From positions 21,706,852 through 21,770,851 of the forward strand of contig CM070508.1 of the NCBI GenBank assembly GCA_036346375.1: a stretch of 64,000 nucleotides of DNA. Reading direction: 5' to 3'. Below the pieces are notes generated by a model. It did not search any database. It saw only the letters and a program-made list of their open reading frames with translations, and was not told the DNA's origin. Below, piece by piece: positions 45,748-57,722 of the stretch. Source of the DNA: Guadua angustifolia (lineage: Eukaryota; Streptophyta; Magnoliopsida; Poales; Poaceae). The translations under genes and the position numbers were made by a program. The stretch's first letter is position 1, and the number at the start of each line of letters is the position of its first letter.

Positions 45748-46359
45748 CTAAAAAAGACTTATATTAGACCTATTATCACTAACAGTTTTTAAAAACCGTC
45801 TATGATGGCTGATTATCACAGATGGAACCGTCAGTGATGCTACCATGCAAATCACTGAAGGTTTTTGGCACCATCATAGACGGAAACATCAGTGATGCTA
45901 CCGTGCAAATTATTGAAGGTTTTTGGCTAAAACCGTCAGTGATGAGACTCATATCACTGACGGTTTTATTCAAAAACCGTTAGTGATGACTGTATTCACA
46001 TCAATTTTCTGAAAATAAATACAAAGAGCCGCTACCTACTTAGTGTTTTTAAGGTTTTCCGAGCTATTTTTGAGATGGCTATGATTGAGAAGCGATCTGA
46101 TGAAAGGACACTGTGGATTTAGAAGTGTGATTATAGATCATTTTGTTCTAAATGATCTAAGGTTAGTAATTGGTTCTAATTGCATTATATTGAAGATCTA
46201 ACTTGGTAAAGAGGGAATTGAAGATAGTTTAGATATAGCTTGGTGTAGATCCATTTGTTCTTTCTGATCTAAAGTAGTAATTGGTTCTAATTGCATTATA
46301 CACAAGATGTAGCTAGCTAGGTAAAGAGAGAAATGAAGATGCTAAGCTTAAATATAGTT

Positions 46360-46446
<87 letters not shown>

Positions 46447-47029
46447 ATTTGTTGTTTGTGATCTAAGAAGCTAGGTTAGTAAGTTTAAATGTAATTTATA
46501 TGTAGATTGTAGATCCGCTTGTTCTTTAGATCTAGCATAGTTTATAATTTAAGGTAAGATTTTAGCTAGTTAATTTATGCTCCAATTTAAGAATGTGTGC
46601 ATGTGCACTCCTAATGTACTTAATTTATTATTTAACACTTATTGTTACATACGTAGCGTAGATAGACCGAAACTTGATGTACGCTGAGAATCGTGTGAAT
46701 GCCGAGCATATTAATGGCGTATATGCTTTTAAAAGAGCTATAGAGGAGGATATGTTTAACAAGGGGGTGCAATTTATGTTTCATCCATGCATGACTACAA
46801 GAATCTAAGAATGTTTCGAAGCTTAGCGTAGATTGAAACACACTTGATTATAAGGGGTCTCAGAAGGGTTATACAAGTTCGACTAGTCATAGTAAAGAAC
46901 AGAATATATAAGAAATAAGTAGTATTAACTGCGTGGTGCAAAAGAGAACCGTGATGAGCGAGAGTATGAAAAATTTCAGGGCTTGATTGATGACTCAGAG
47001 AAACCTTTGTTTTGGGATTGCAAGTCCAA
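45748..47029 (+). mobile_element. CACTA transposon fragment, copy B: terminus, subterminal repeats, start of transposase
   Basis: CATTACTAAAAAAG near 45748 looks like a decayed CACTACTAGAAAAA terminus. It is followed by five or more CCGTCAGTGATG-type subterminal repeats in both orientations (45775-46000). The TNP2 N-terminal domain is at about 46670, but the start codon is ATA in place of the ATG seen in copy A, and the Trp of DRNWMY is Leu. A long (TA)n run lies at 46362-46443. Confidence 0.65.
46362..46443. repeat. (TA)n microsatellite
   Basis: About 40 uninterrupted TA units in the CACTA fragment. The matching place in copy A (about 21033) has only a short TA tract, so it has expanded or contracted since duplication. 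Confidence 0.95.
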
Positions 47030-48035
47030 ATTGATGAGGACGTCTTTCCTATTTACACAACCGCGCCTAGTTACTCATCTCATACACACAACAAGTTGAA
47101 CTCAGACATAAGGACCGACATTACTCGTGCTCAAGCACGCGTTGACTTAATTATCAGGTAAATACGTTCCTAAATTTTGATACCAATGATTTACATAATA
47201 GAATGCTATTTAATCATTGTGATGATTTTATTGTCCTTAGGAACCAATGAGAAAAACCTCAAAACGCCAAGCATAAAGCCAGATCATCATGTGCACGAGT
47301 TCGACTAGGATTCAGCCTACCTGACAGCACCAGCTTAAAACGGCCATAACTTTTGATCCACAAAGGTGTTCGGGGGCACATGAGTGCTTGATTGAAAGAT
47401 TTCTTCGCCCTCTTTCCAATGGATCTAGTTTCACCTCCAAATTCTATCTGAGTTGTCCGAAATCTGCAAAATAAATCACACCACTTTTCTAATCCGAGTC
47501 AAAATGAGCCTTGGGCCTTGTAATCAAGTTGTATTTGGTCTCCTTAGGTTTTGGACGACCTCCTCCTCCTCTTATCTCATAAATAGCCAGTTGCACCCTC
47601 ATCTAGGGTTTAGGTTTTATTTGATTAGTTTAGCCAAGTGTAAACTTTGAGTCTTCGAGTTGTGCTGGATAACCACCTTGTCAAGATCTTCAATAGAACC
47701 CCACCCTGCTTTTGCCTTCATTCATATTCGCAATTTCATATTGCTTTTACTATTATTTTTGCTTGTTCTTTGGTTGCTTACAGAAATTAAACTTCATGTT
47801 CAGATTGATCGTGCCAACGGCAAGATCAATAACCCTCCGGAGTTGGTTTAGTGATTGCTAAGGCGCATCATCGTCATACGTTGTAGTCGGATCATCAAAG
47901 TCAATTCCACCAAATTGAAGTTATCGCTCTCATCGAAAGATCGGGAACAATCCTACATCACAAATACACAAAGTTGTTGTCCGTGCTTGAACTGTTGAAA
48001 TTGAAGGCAAACAACGGTTGACTCGATAAAAGTTT
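47030..48035 (+). mobile_element. 3' end of a gypsy retrotransposon nested in the CACTA fragment, copy B
   Basis: Partner of 21900-22938, with the same TATA-like CTCATAAATAGCC (about 47576). The polyprotein tail ORF seen in copy A is frameshifted here. CACTA transposase coding is recognisable on both sides, so this is retroelement sequence inside a CACTA body. Confidence 0.5.
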
Positions 48036-48039
48036 CACA

Positions 48040-48342
48040 ACGCTGTTAGGTCTATGTAATCTTGAGATGTATTTCTCTCCATCATTTTTCAATATCATGG
48101 TCCATCTCATTGTTCACTTTGTGAGGGAGATAAAGATATGCGAGCTTGTGTTCCTACATAGCATGTACCCATTCGAGGGGTACATACGAATTCTTAAGTC
48201 CCATGTATGGAATCAATCTCGACCAGAGGGCAGCATTATCGAAGGTTATGTAACCGATGAGGTCATCGTATTCTACGGCGATTATATGGTTCAAGTCAAA
48301 TTAATAGGTGTATCTCGATCTCGTCATGAGAGGAGACTTTAG
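48040..48342 (+). pseudogene. CACTA TNP2 transposase C-terminal fragment (DUF4218-like)
   Basis: A 91-codon ORF from 48067 reads MYFSPSFFNIMVHLIVHFVR, MYPFEGYIRILKSHVWNQ and RPEGSIIEGYVTDEVIVFY, matching the DUF4218 domain found at the C-terminus of TNP2-type CACTA transposases. The core transposase domain is absent, being replaced by the gypsy 3' end. Confidence 0.75.
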
Positions 48343-49296
48343 AGTATCGAGACTATTAGAAGAAAAGCAATCACGCAAGCTTCTTGACTTCTTGAGGTGA
48401 GTTGATTTTAAAGGTAAGGGTCAATGATGAGTAAAAGAGCTTGAGCTTTAGGTTGGGCGTGAGGATGTCGACATTGGCTTGGTTAGGGCGCTTCCTCGCG
48501 AGCTACCAAAGCTCATTCTACTGTGACCAACTAGGTCCACATGGATCTACTTATTTTGCTACCACTACTTTACTCTATTGCTAGTTGGTTGCTTACTTAA
48601 GCTCCTTACTGGTTCGGTTTTTGTGCTGATGAAGTGGATGGGACGGGTTGAGATAGAGGAGGTAAAGGAAGCCGATCTCCTGTTTGGATCCGTTCTCCTC
48701 CTCCTAGCTCCTTGGTTCTCCTCCTTCGTCCTTGGCCGGCTTCACCTCCTTGCTCCCGTGCTGTCTTCTCTAGCTCGGTTTGGTTGCCTTGTCTTACTCT
48801 GGAAATGGGGAAGGTTGTTTAGTTGTTCTCGGCTAAGAATGAGGAATGGGTGGTTTGCTTCTTCGGCTGAGAGGCTATGGGCGATGAACCTTGCTCTCTC
48901 TTTTGGTTCGGCTATGGCAATGGGGGCTGCATTTTCTTGCTCTTTTGCTGGCTTTAGTCGAAAGAAACGCTGAGGCCATGTACTGGCTTGGTTTCTCGGT
49001 TTTGAGGCATGAGACATGGGGGATGAATCCTCTGGTTTGGCTTTAACTACACTGTGGTTCACATTTTTACCATGCCACTTTTACTGCTTCACTTTTACAC
49101 TTCACTCACTGACTTACCACCTTACTGCCAACTAGGTATGCACGCTCCTTATACATGTGCACGTGATGATGAAATGCTTATGCATTTGATGAAGTAGCTC
49201 ATGCTTAATTATTAACTTCCTTAATGCATGCTTATGTCTAATGATGATGATCATGTTATATTATGCCTAATGATGCTTTGCTGATGAGGGGATTTT
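48343..49296. other. Unassigned region between CACTA fragment and DLH copy 4
   Basis: Contains a 131-codon ORF (48578-48973, Leu/Ser/Trp-rich) that I do not recognise and do not trust as coding, because the composition looks like translated pyrimidine-rich non-coding DNA. 49080-49290 is rich in ATGATGA/TGCTTATGCAT words. It is probably retroelement-derived; no boundaries found. Confidence 0.35.
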
Positions 49297-50360
49297 TCAT
49301 ACACTGTATCTCACAGCCCATCCATGCGCTACCCCAGGGAAAATATTGACATGGTGAGCAAGCTGTAGTGCAAAAAAAAAAAAACTTCGCAGAAGGAAAG
49401 GCTCAGTTAAAGATTTTAAGAAGCATTCGAAATCCTCACATGGTGATCCAAATATGCACTCGATTTAAATTGTGATGCCAAATGCAGTGCTTAATCAAGA
49501 AAGGGTAAAAAATAGAAAAGCAGATGAGCCCTATCAATTTTAATGCCTAATATCCCACGTAAAACAATAAAACAATCAATTCAGACATGTTCTATTCGTG
49601 TATACTTTCAGGTCTGTTCCATGGAGCGTTAATACCATTAAAGAAACACTAAAAATCATGTACTTGGAATCCTTGATCACTGTAAATGATCAAAATATAT
49701 AATATCATGCCCCACGATTTTATACTAAAGGAATTTCAAATTTTTCACAATTTAGTTAATGAGTAAACTATTGACTGGATTTGTACATTTAGTACTCAAC
49801 TACTCATGTAAGTAAATGTTCTAGCATAAGATCAATTTATCAAAGGTATGAGTGCTTACCCCCAAGTTTGCAGAAAGAACCTGCTCGAACTGCTTTAACA
49901 CTTCGGGTGGGGATGACTTGTCAATTTCAGCTCCAAGTATACAGATGGGACATTTGACCTCTAAGTATAAGATAACATATCACAGGTTAAGCATTTGAAG
50001 CCCTTGTAATAGATAAATTTTTGGGCGTGAGGGAAGAAACCAAGAAAAACGAAGTTAACCTTTGATGTCATCAACAGCAATTAAAGAAGGGTGTAGCAAT
50101 ACTGCAGCCTGGATCTTGTGAACTTTTTCTAACTCCACGACTACCTTTGCTGATAAGCGGTAAGATTATCAGTGCATGGTTAAGGCCAAAGTGTGAGAAC
50201 AAACACAATATTACCGCGCTTTCAAATTTCTAGTTTAAAAATTAAAACACTATGCAGGATCAAGCTTACACCCCCAGCAATAACCTGCAGCCCCGATGAT
50301 AGAGACTCCCTTCTCCTTCAGAACAGCAATAACTGGTTTTGCCTCTTCAAATGATGTTTG
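49297..50360 (-). pseudogene. DLH pseudogene, exons 4-6 and partial exon 7 (copy 4)
   Basis: Exon 4 50270-50360, exon 5 50060-50149, exon 6 49860-49960 and part of exon 7 ending at a TGA at 49297-49299 are nearly identical to copy 1. Exon 4 has shifted bases at its donor (GGGGGTGTAAGC), which changes the GYCWGA context to GYCWGS while keeping a GT donor. Exon 7 keeps the catalytic His motif IFPGVAHGW but stops after 21 codons, against 46 in copy 2, because foreign sequence begins there. Exons 1-3 are missing: homology to copy 1 ends at about 50521, where copia sequence starts. Loss of the start and of the C-terminal helix makes it non-functional. Its exon 7 remnant shows what the unseen end of copy 1 may resemble. 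Confidence 0.88.
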
Positions 50361-50521
50361 CTATTAAAAGAAACAATTTCTGTTTCTTAATCAAACTGTT
50401 TTGATATATATTAAAAAAGAAACAAAAAGGAACCAGCTTTGAGGGCATTCAGAGCCATTTTAATAAAAATACTGCCATTGTACCAATACTTGCATATAAA
50501 AGTAGGACATTCAAATAAATG

Positions 50522-52975
50522 TGATTGAGAAGAAGGGTGGCAACAACAATAAAGGCTTGAAACCAAATAAAAATACTAGCTTTAAGAAGAAGAAGTTTGA
50601 GAAGAAAGATATGAAGAACATTACCTGCTTTTGTAAAGGAAAAAGATGGTCACATGGCTAAAGATTGTCGCTTCCGCAAGAAAGAGCCAAATGAGCAAGG
50701 CAAGAAAATTGCCAACGTGACCATAAGTGAGGGAACTACTTCAGAGGGTATGGTAATTCTCCGTTGTTTTTTCAGATGTCAAACCATTGATTGGTGGGTT
50801 GATACGGTGCAAATGTTCACGTATGTTCGACATATCTCTATTTTCTTCTTACCAGCAAATAGGGCTTCCTCCGTCCTAATGGGGAACGGTCGCATGCTTT
50901 TGTGCGTGGTGTTGTGATCAGAGAACCGAAGCTCACTTCAGAAAGACCGCCTTTTGAGAAACGCAGATGTGCCAACAATAAATAAGAACTTTGTCAAGGG
51001 TTCTCTATTATGTCGAGATGGTTATAAGCTAGTATTTGAGTCTAATAAAGTTGTAATGTCCAAGTTTAGAAACTTTGTTGGAAAAGGTTATGAGAGCGGA
51101 GGCCTGTTCCGCTTTAAGTGTACTAGAGTCTTGTTTAAATTTAAATGTTGCTACTCAAGTTAATAATTGTGAATCCAATGTTTGGCATTCTCGCTTATGT
51201 CATATTGGTTATGATACCATTGCTCTAATGTCCAGATTTGAAATAATTCCAAAATATGATATTGTCAAAGGATCAAAGTGCCAATCTTATGCAAGCAAAA
51301 CAACCTCGAAACCCTTTAAGGGGTTAGAGGAAGAAAGGAATTTGGCACCACTAGATCTTGTCCATCTCGACCGTGTGAGATGAATGGATAGTTGACAAAA
51401 GGAGGCAAAAGATATTTTCTAACTTTTATAGACGATGCAACACGTTATTGTTATGTGTATTTGTTGAAAACAAAGGATGAAGCTTTAAACTACTTCAAAA
51501 TTTATAAGGTTGAGGTTGAGAACCAACTAGAAAAGAAAATTAAAAGATTAAGGTCTGACCGTGGAGGAGAGTATATCTCTCAAGAATTCTCCGAATATTG
51601 TGCTGAGCATGGTATAATCCATGAAGTGACACCACTATACTCACCTCAATCTAATGGGGTGGCTGAGAGGAAAAACCGGACACTAACAGACTTGGTGAAT
51701 GCCATGTTGGAGAGTGCCGGTATGCCTAAGTCATGGTGGGGGGAAGCTATCTTAACAGCAAACTTTGTCCTCAACAGAGTAATTACTAAAAGAAGTGAGA
51801 TTACTCCGTATGAGGGATGGAAGGGGAGAAAACCAAATATCAACTTTCTGCGAACATGGGGGTGTTTGGCAAAAGTCAATATACCATTGCAGAAAAAGAG
51901 AAAGCTTGGACCTAAAACAATCGGTTGCATTTTTCTGGGATATGCACATAACAGTACGGCCTATAAATTTTTAGTAGTGAAATCAGATTCCCCTGAGATT
52001 ATTGCTAATACAATAATGGAATTTAGAGATACTTCTTTCTTCGAGAATATTTATCCTATGAGAGCAGTAGGATTTAATGAAAATTCTAAAACCTCTGATC
52101 TTCCATCTACTTCTAAATTACCAAATATTGTTGAACCAGCTTGTGATATCCCTGAGGAGGATAACAATATTGTCACAAATGAGGCTCCTCGCAGGAGCAA
52201 AAGACAAAGGGTTGAGAAAACCTTTGGTGATGACTTTATTGTATACATTGTGGATGATGTGCCAAAAACTCTTTCAAAGGCTTATGCATCACCTGATGCA
52301 GAGTATTGGAAAGAGGCTGTCCGTAGCAAGATGGATTCCATCATGGCTAATGGAACATAGGAGATCGCTGAACTTCCTATTGGGTGTAAACCAGTTGGAT
52401 GTAAGTGGATCTTTAAAAAGAAAATGAGGCCTGATGGTACTGTTGATAAGTATAAGGCAAGGCTTGTAGCCAAGGGTTATACCTAGAAAGAATGAGAGGA
52501 TTATTTTGATACTTATTCTCCTGTTGCTAGATTAACCACCATTAGAGTGCTCATTGCATTAGCAGCTTCCTATGGTCTACACGTCCATCAAATGGATGTA
52601 AAGACAGCTTTCCTTAATGGAGAGTTGGAGGAAGAAATCTATATGGAGCAACATAAAGTGTGCAAATTATTAAAATCCTTGTATGGCTTAAAGCAAGCAC
52701 CTAAACAATGGCACTAAAAGTTTGATAAAACTTTGACATCTCATTGGTTTTGTTGTGAATGAAGCGGATAAATGTGTTTATTATCGCTATGGTGGGGGTC
52801 AAGGAGTAATCTTGTGTTTGTATGTTGATGACATACTTATATTTGGGACCAACATCGCTATCATTGACGAGGTCAAGTCTTTCTTATCTAGTTGTTTTGA
52901 TATGAAAGACATGGGTGAGGCAGATGTAATTCTAAATATTAAATTGATCAATCCGAGAATGGGATTACTTTGAGT
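50522..52975 (+). pseudogene. Ty1/copia gag-pol fragment without LTRs
   Basis: From left to right: a zinc knuckle (frameshifted, GHMAKDCRF), a protease remnant with WWVDT where the following Gly is lost, pre-integrase and integrase with FIDDATRYCYVY, RSDRGGEYIS and SNGVAERKN, all three catalytic acids present in the 322-codon ORF 51392-52360. RT motifs follow (DGTVDKYKARLVAKGYT, HQMDVKTAFLNGE, LYGLKQAPKQWH, LCLYVDDILI), broken by stops. The order PR-INT-RT is diagnostic of copia. The left end cuts DLH copy 4 and the right end is cut by the LTR of element T2; RNase H and both LTRs are missing. Confidence 0.88.
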
Positions 52976-52985
52976 CGGCCCCTCA

Positions 52986-53632
52986 TCGACGATCGGGATC
53001 ACAACCGCAAGAAAAGAGGTAGGGTCGAGAGTTTATGGGACTCGAGCCGCTTTTACTCGAACGAAGGAAGAAAATCGATCGCGGTGATGATGGTGAGCAA
53101 GGCGACAACGAAAGCACGAGACAAGAGTTTATACCGGGTCGAGCCCCTGTGAAGGTAATAGTTTACTCGCCGCCTCTGTGGCGGTGATTCTTGTTATACT
53201 GGCGACAGAGCAAAGGTTTACAACTCAAGACAAAGAATGGGGTTCCTAGCTCGAGCCGTGGTGTGCTTTGTGGTTGTCTTCATGTCCTTGGAGCTCATGC
53301 GTCCTTAGTCTTTATACTTCCTTTGCACGCAACTGCCGGAGCAATCCTCGAAAGGGGCCTTCAGGCACCTTGAGGGCTGGCAAGAATCGCCTCGAACTTG
53401 CCGCCAAGACTCGAGTCATCCCCACGACCCGCCTCCCAACCGTCACCAAATGCCCGATCCGAAATCCTAGGGCGGACCAGGCTTCAGCGAGACCCCGCCG
53501 AGCTCGAGGTCGAGAGGTGCTGAGTCGGCCCAGGCCGAGGTCGAGCGCCCCAGGCACTGTGTCATCGCCGGGCCTTCCGAGCATGGGGATCCGTTGACCA
53601 CACTCCCACGGTCAAGGGGTACCCACTGTCAG
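52986..53632 (-). repeat. 3' LTR of element T2 (visible homologous part)
   Basis: Direct repeat of 63330-64000. The outer edge abuts the copia RT at about 52985; the terminal dinucleotide is eroded. How far the LTR extends past 53632 cannot be fixed because its partner leaves the window. Confidence 0.7.
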
Positions 53633-53899
53633 CTAGCCCCGAGACTCTAGGTCTGAGGGAATCCTCAGATCGACCTCGAGCCTTATTCTTGAGACTAAAA
53701 ACCTTCATAGGTCTTGACTCCTGAGGTGGTCGAGGCTCATGAGACCACAAGGCAAGTCTCTTGGCCACGACACTGGCGACCTTCGGACTTCTCGATCTTT
53801 CACGGATGTGAGCGGTTGGTGGGCATCCAAGTGTCTCGACTCAGAGCCCAAGCCTTAATCACACCGTCAAGTCATAGTTGGCACGCCTTTTAAGGCGCC

Positions 53900-56800
53900 G
53901 TGGATCGATTTTACCGTGTCGCGGTTCATAATCCCAGCGCCACTTCTTCAAAGAAGAAAAGCTCTCGCCTCTTGAGCCCTTCGTTTTCCAAGTCCTCTCG
54001 CCGAGCAAGGTCCTCCTCTCCCCTTAGACCAAACCTCGACGATCGCCATGACCAAGTTAGAAGGAGCACTCTGTCTGACTCAAGGATGAGAGAGCTCGAG
54101 TCCCCGGGTCATTGGACCTGCTTAGTATGGCGGCCTCGGCAACGAGACCGAGCCGCGCCTCAAGGATCTATGAGATCGCTCGCACCGAGCACTATGTCCT
54201 CTTTGGCTTGCGGACCGGAGAGTGAGTTCGTCGCAAGGTCCTCTCCAAACGTGACATCGAGCTCATCAACTGTGCCAAACTCCGCTCTTCTCCTCACCAT
54301 CTTTTCCCATCTATGCGAGGGGTTCCCGGGATTCTCTCGACCCCTCGCTTCTTCTTTCGGTGATTTCAGTCTCTTCCGCGGGGAAGGACCTCATGGTCGG
54401 CCGCCTCTACTTCGGCGGTGGGTCGGCTCAAGTGGGCCTTCCTAAGTTCTAGCCCCGGATTCCCTCGCCCGAGTGGACGCAGCCGGTTCTACTCAAGAGG
54501 GCGAGGCGGACGCTGTGTACGGAAGGACCCCCATCGCCAACCGCAAGAAGGAGACTCGAGTCGGACGACTCGAGGTCGACGAGGAGGCCATCGCCTCATC
54601 CATATCTCGCGCCACGCCATGGGTCTTAACCGGCAGTGATCGCCAACGATTTCTGCGGAACCTGCGGTCCCTCTCAAAGTGGGAGGGAACACCCTTCTTC
54701 GAGATCCGGGGGTCCGGACGATGCTACCCATGCGAGGGCATGTCTAGTAAGTCTTCTTGTCTCAAGGTCCGGCTTTGCACACACCCTCCGATCCTCTCTT
54801 GGATAACCGCTTGTCTTAAAGGTCGTTTAAAGAATCTCGGTATCCGCCAGATGGTCGAGATGTTCGGGAAGCCGCGACGAAGTACGCTATCGGCAACCCC
54901 GCCCCGAAGAATGTACTCCGCCGAAAGGACGAGGTAGGCCACCCACCAAGCGCCGAAGTCTTATACTCACGAAGCCCTCTTCCCGAGCCTCGCCGCACGC
55001 AGCCCATCAGAGTTACCGACACGGCCAGAGGATGCTCCGCCACCAAGCAAGGGCAAGAAAGGGAAGAAGCGACCTCCACCGGTCGGACTAAGTTTAACGG
55101 AGGCGAAGAAGCGCCTTTGTCGAGGGGGGGACCGTGCCATGGTAAGGGCCCTTCCGTCGAGCCCCGAGCTTGTGTTTTCCCGCCGCTTTGCCGCTTTTGA
55201 CGAAGTTTCCTTCGTAGCAAAGAGCGCTGTTTGCCGCCGCCAGTCTTCGAGTACACCCCAGAGCCTCGAGCCCGAGCCCTCGTCGTGGCGGGTGATGCGG
55301 AGCCGCTCGACCCGAGACCTCAGTCGCGAGGACGCCAGCAGAACGTGGACGCCCCTCAACGTCGGGGGCAAGACCTTCGACGAGGAGGAGATCGGTGACC
55401 TGTAAGCCCTCGCATCGGTTGGCCGCCTTTCGTATCTTCTTCGCTTAGTGTATGCTTTTGATCGCAGACTCGAGCACCCGAGCTCAAACTTGCCCGCTTT
55501 TGACGATGGTCGCTGTCCGTATGAGTCCGAGTCCGAGGAGGAGAACGCCGAGCCTGGTACCACACCGCGATCGTCGTGGGACACGCACTTCTCGGCCAGC
55601 CCTTGGTCGGTGAGTTCTACCAAGGGCTCGGACGACCGTCCGAAGAAAACGAGCTCCATGGTCAACAAGCAGATCACGACATCGGCGAGGCCCACGGCGC
55701 AGAATGCCGCCGACGGGCTTCCCGGCCCGTGAGGGAGGATACTCAGGCCTTGAGGCCACGATTGAAGTGGCCTCCAAGACCCCACCACCACGATTGCTCC
55801 GGGCGCCGAGGTCATGACGCCCGGTCACCGGGGCGATCGGCCGCAGCTCCACAGACCTCACCATGGGTGCTGAAGCCGAGGCCGCGGCACCCTGTGCCAC
55901 GGAGGTCGGGAATGCCGAGGCGGATCCACTGCCATCCTTGGCGCCGGAGACGAAGCGGGACCCGACTGCGGAGACCTGGCTTTGCTCGCTATGTCTCCCC
56001 CGTCGGGGGCCTTAACCTAACCGGAGGAGGCAATGATAACTGCCGCCCGGCGAGGACTCAGAGTCCCGGCCCAAGTGCGCCATCAGTGGCCGTGGTCGAT
56101 CCCGGCACCGGCATGGCGGTCGACGAGGAGGAGGAGATCCCTCGCGATCGTATTGACGACCGTGAGGACTTCACCCGCGCACGCCTGGAGGGGTGACTCG
56201 GCGAGGTGAGGGTCTTCCCGCTGACTTCGTAGCTCGCAGTTTGACCTCCTTGTCCCCTCTCATTTTTGGGCCACCCTTTTCGTCGTGAAGGTGATCGACC
56301 ATGCCTCTCGAGGGTTACAAGGCCTCCGAGAGTATGTGCCAGGCCGGGGGTCTCCTCGACGAGTGGAGGCACGAGGAGGTTGAGCGACCGCCCGCCTGCA
56401 CCATTGAGGTCGAAAGCAGGGGAGCCTCGAGCGAAGGCCCAAGAGCTCGATGATCTACGCCGACGAAGAGGGCGCAGGAGATAGTCCACGAAGAGCTCGA
56501 GCGACTGTGGTCTCCGAACGCGACTTCGTGTCAAGGCCGTGGAGCAAGAGCGCCGACGCTCAGCCACGCGCGCCGAGGCCGAAAGCAGCCAATATCAAAG
56601 CTCTAGAGAAGGCTTCCGCGGAGGCGTCAACTCCCGAGCTCAAGGCCAAGATACTCCAGCTCGAGGAGGAACTTGGGAGCATCAACAAGACGCTTGGAAC
56701 CGAGCAGGCCAAGGTCAAGGACCTGGAGAGGGCCGCTGTGGAGCAGGCACATTCTAGGACGAGGGCGTCCCCCGAGCTCGAGGCCAAAATCCTTGAGCTT

Positions 56801-57073
56801 GAGGGAAGCTCGAACGTGCCACCAAGGCGCCGAGGTCTAACGCTTAAAGTCGAGGCGCTGGAGAAGGCTCCCGTGAGGTCCCCTGGGCCCGAGACTAAGG
56901 TCCCCGGCTCAAGAAAAGCTCGCAAGACGCCGGAAGCAATGAAGAGTGCCCTGCCCACTCGAGGACTAACGACGCCGAGCCGTGGATGCTTCCCAAAGAA
57001 GCCCTCCACCTGTGGTGAGATCGCAACCACGAAGGCAAGAGTGGCTCAACTGAGCAGAAAAGCTTACCCATGA
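53900..57073 (+). pseudogene. Antisense extra ORF block of element T2, gypsy-type transposon domain-like
   Basis: Plus-strand ORFs, opposite to T2 gag-pol, between integrase and 3' LTR. PNSALLLTIFSHLCEGF at 54272-54322 resembles the plant putative gypsy-type transposon domain (PF04195), whose typical members continue in a frame broken here. Further right are a charged middle section and a coiled-coil-like stretch (56590-56800: LKAKILQLEEELGSINKT). At least four frameshifts separate the parts. Antisense ORFs at this site are known for Tat elements; the role is unknown. Assigned from motif resemblance, so only moderately sure. Confidence 0.5.
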
Positions 57074-57722
57074 GATGGCCGACCAGAAGAAACATCGAGA
57101 GCAAGGAATGTACTAACAAAAGTGGTTTGTTTTGGTGTACAAAGAAACCTCGCCCCTGTTGTAAATCCGTAGCTTGGGAATACTTGAAGTCTTCCTTGCT
57201 TTGCTTATTAGTTGTTCCCGTGCTTTCTAGGTCATGCGCTGATAGGGTGGTTTTACCCACTTCTGCTGGTCCGAGGTCGAAGCGACGCGTTTCGGGCACA
57301 AGACTTAATCATGGACGAGAGGCCACGACTTGCAAAGTGGAGGAACAACCGCAATGGCGTAGGGAACGAAGCGACATCGTTAGTGCTCGAACGGTCCTTG
57401 CGACCATGCATATCGCCGACGGCTAAAGCGGGCGAGGCTCTCACCGAGCCGAGCATGTGGAAGAGCTAGATTGCGAAGAGGTTCGGCTTACGCTTAGCCC
57501 GCTCACCGGGCGATGAACGCCAAACCGCGCCGCTTAGACCAGAGCTTAATGTGTTTGCGCATCGAAGGTCGTGGTTCGAGAAAAAAACAAACGAGGAACC
57601 GTCGCAAAAAGAAATAGCAAGAATATCAAGGAAGCAGACATAAAAAATGAAAGACCAAATTTTTATTGAAATGTGAGGCGAGGGTTTACACATAAAACTT
57701 CCGGCGATCTATATTCCACGAG

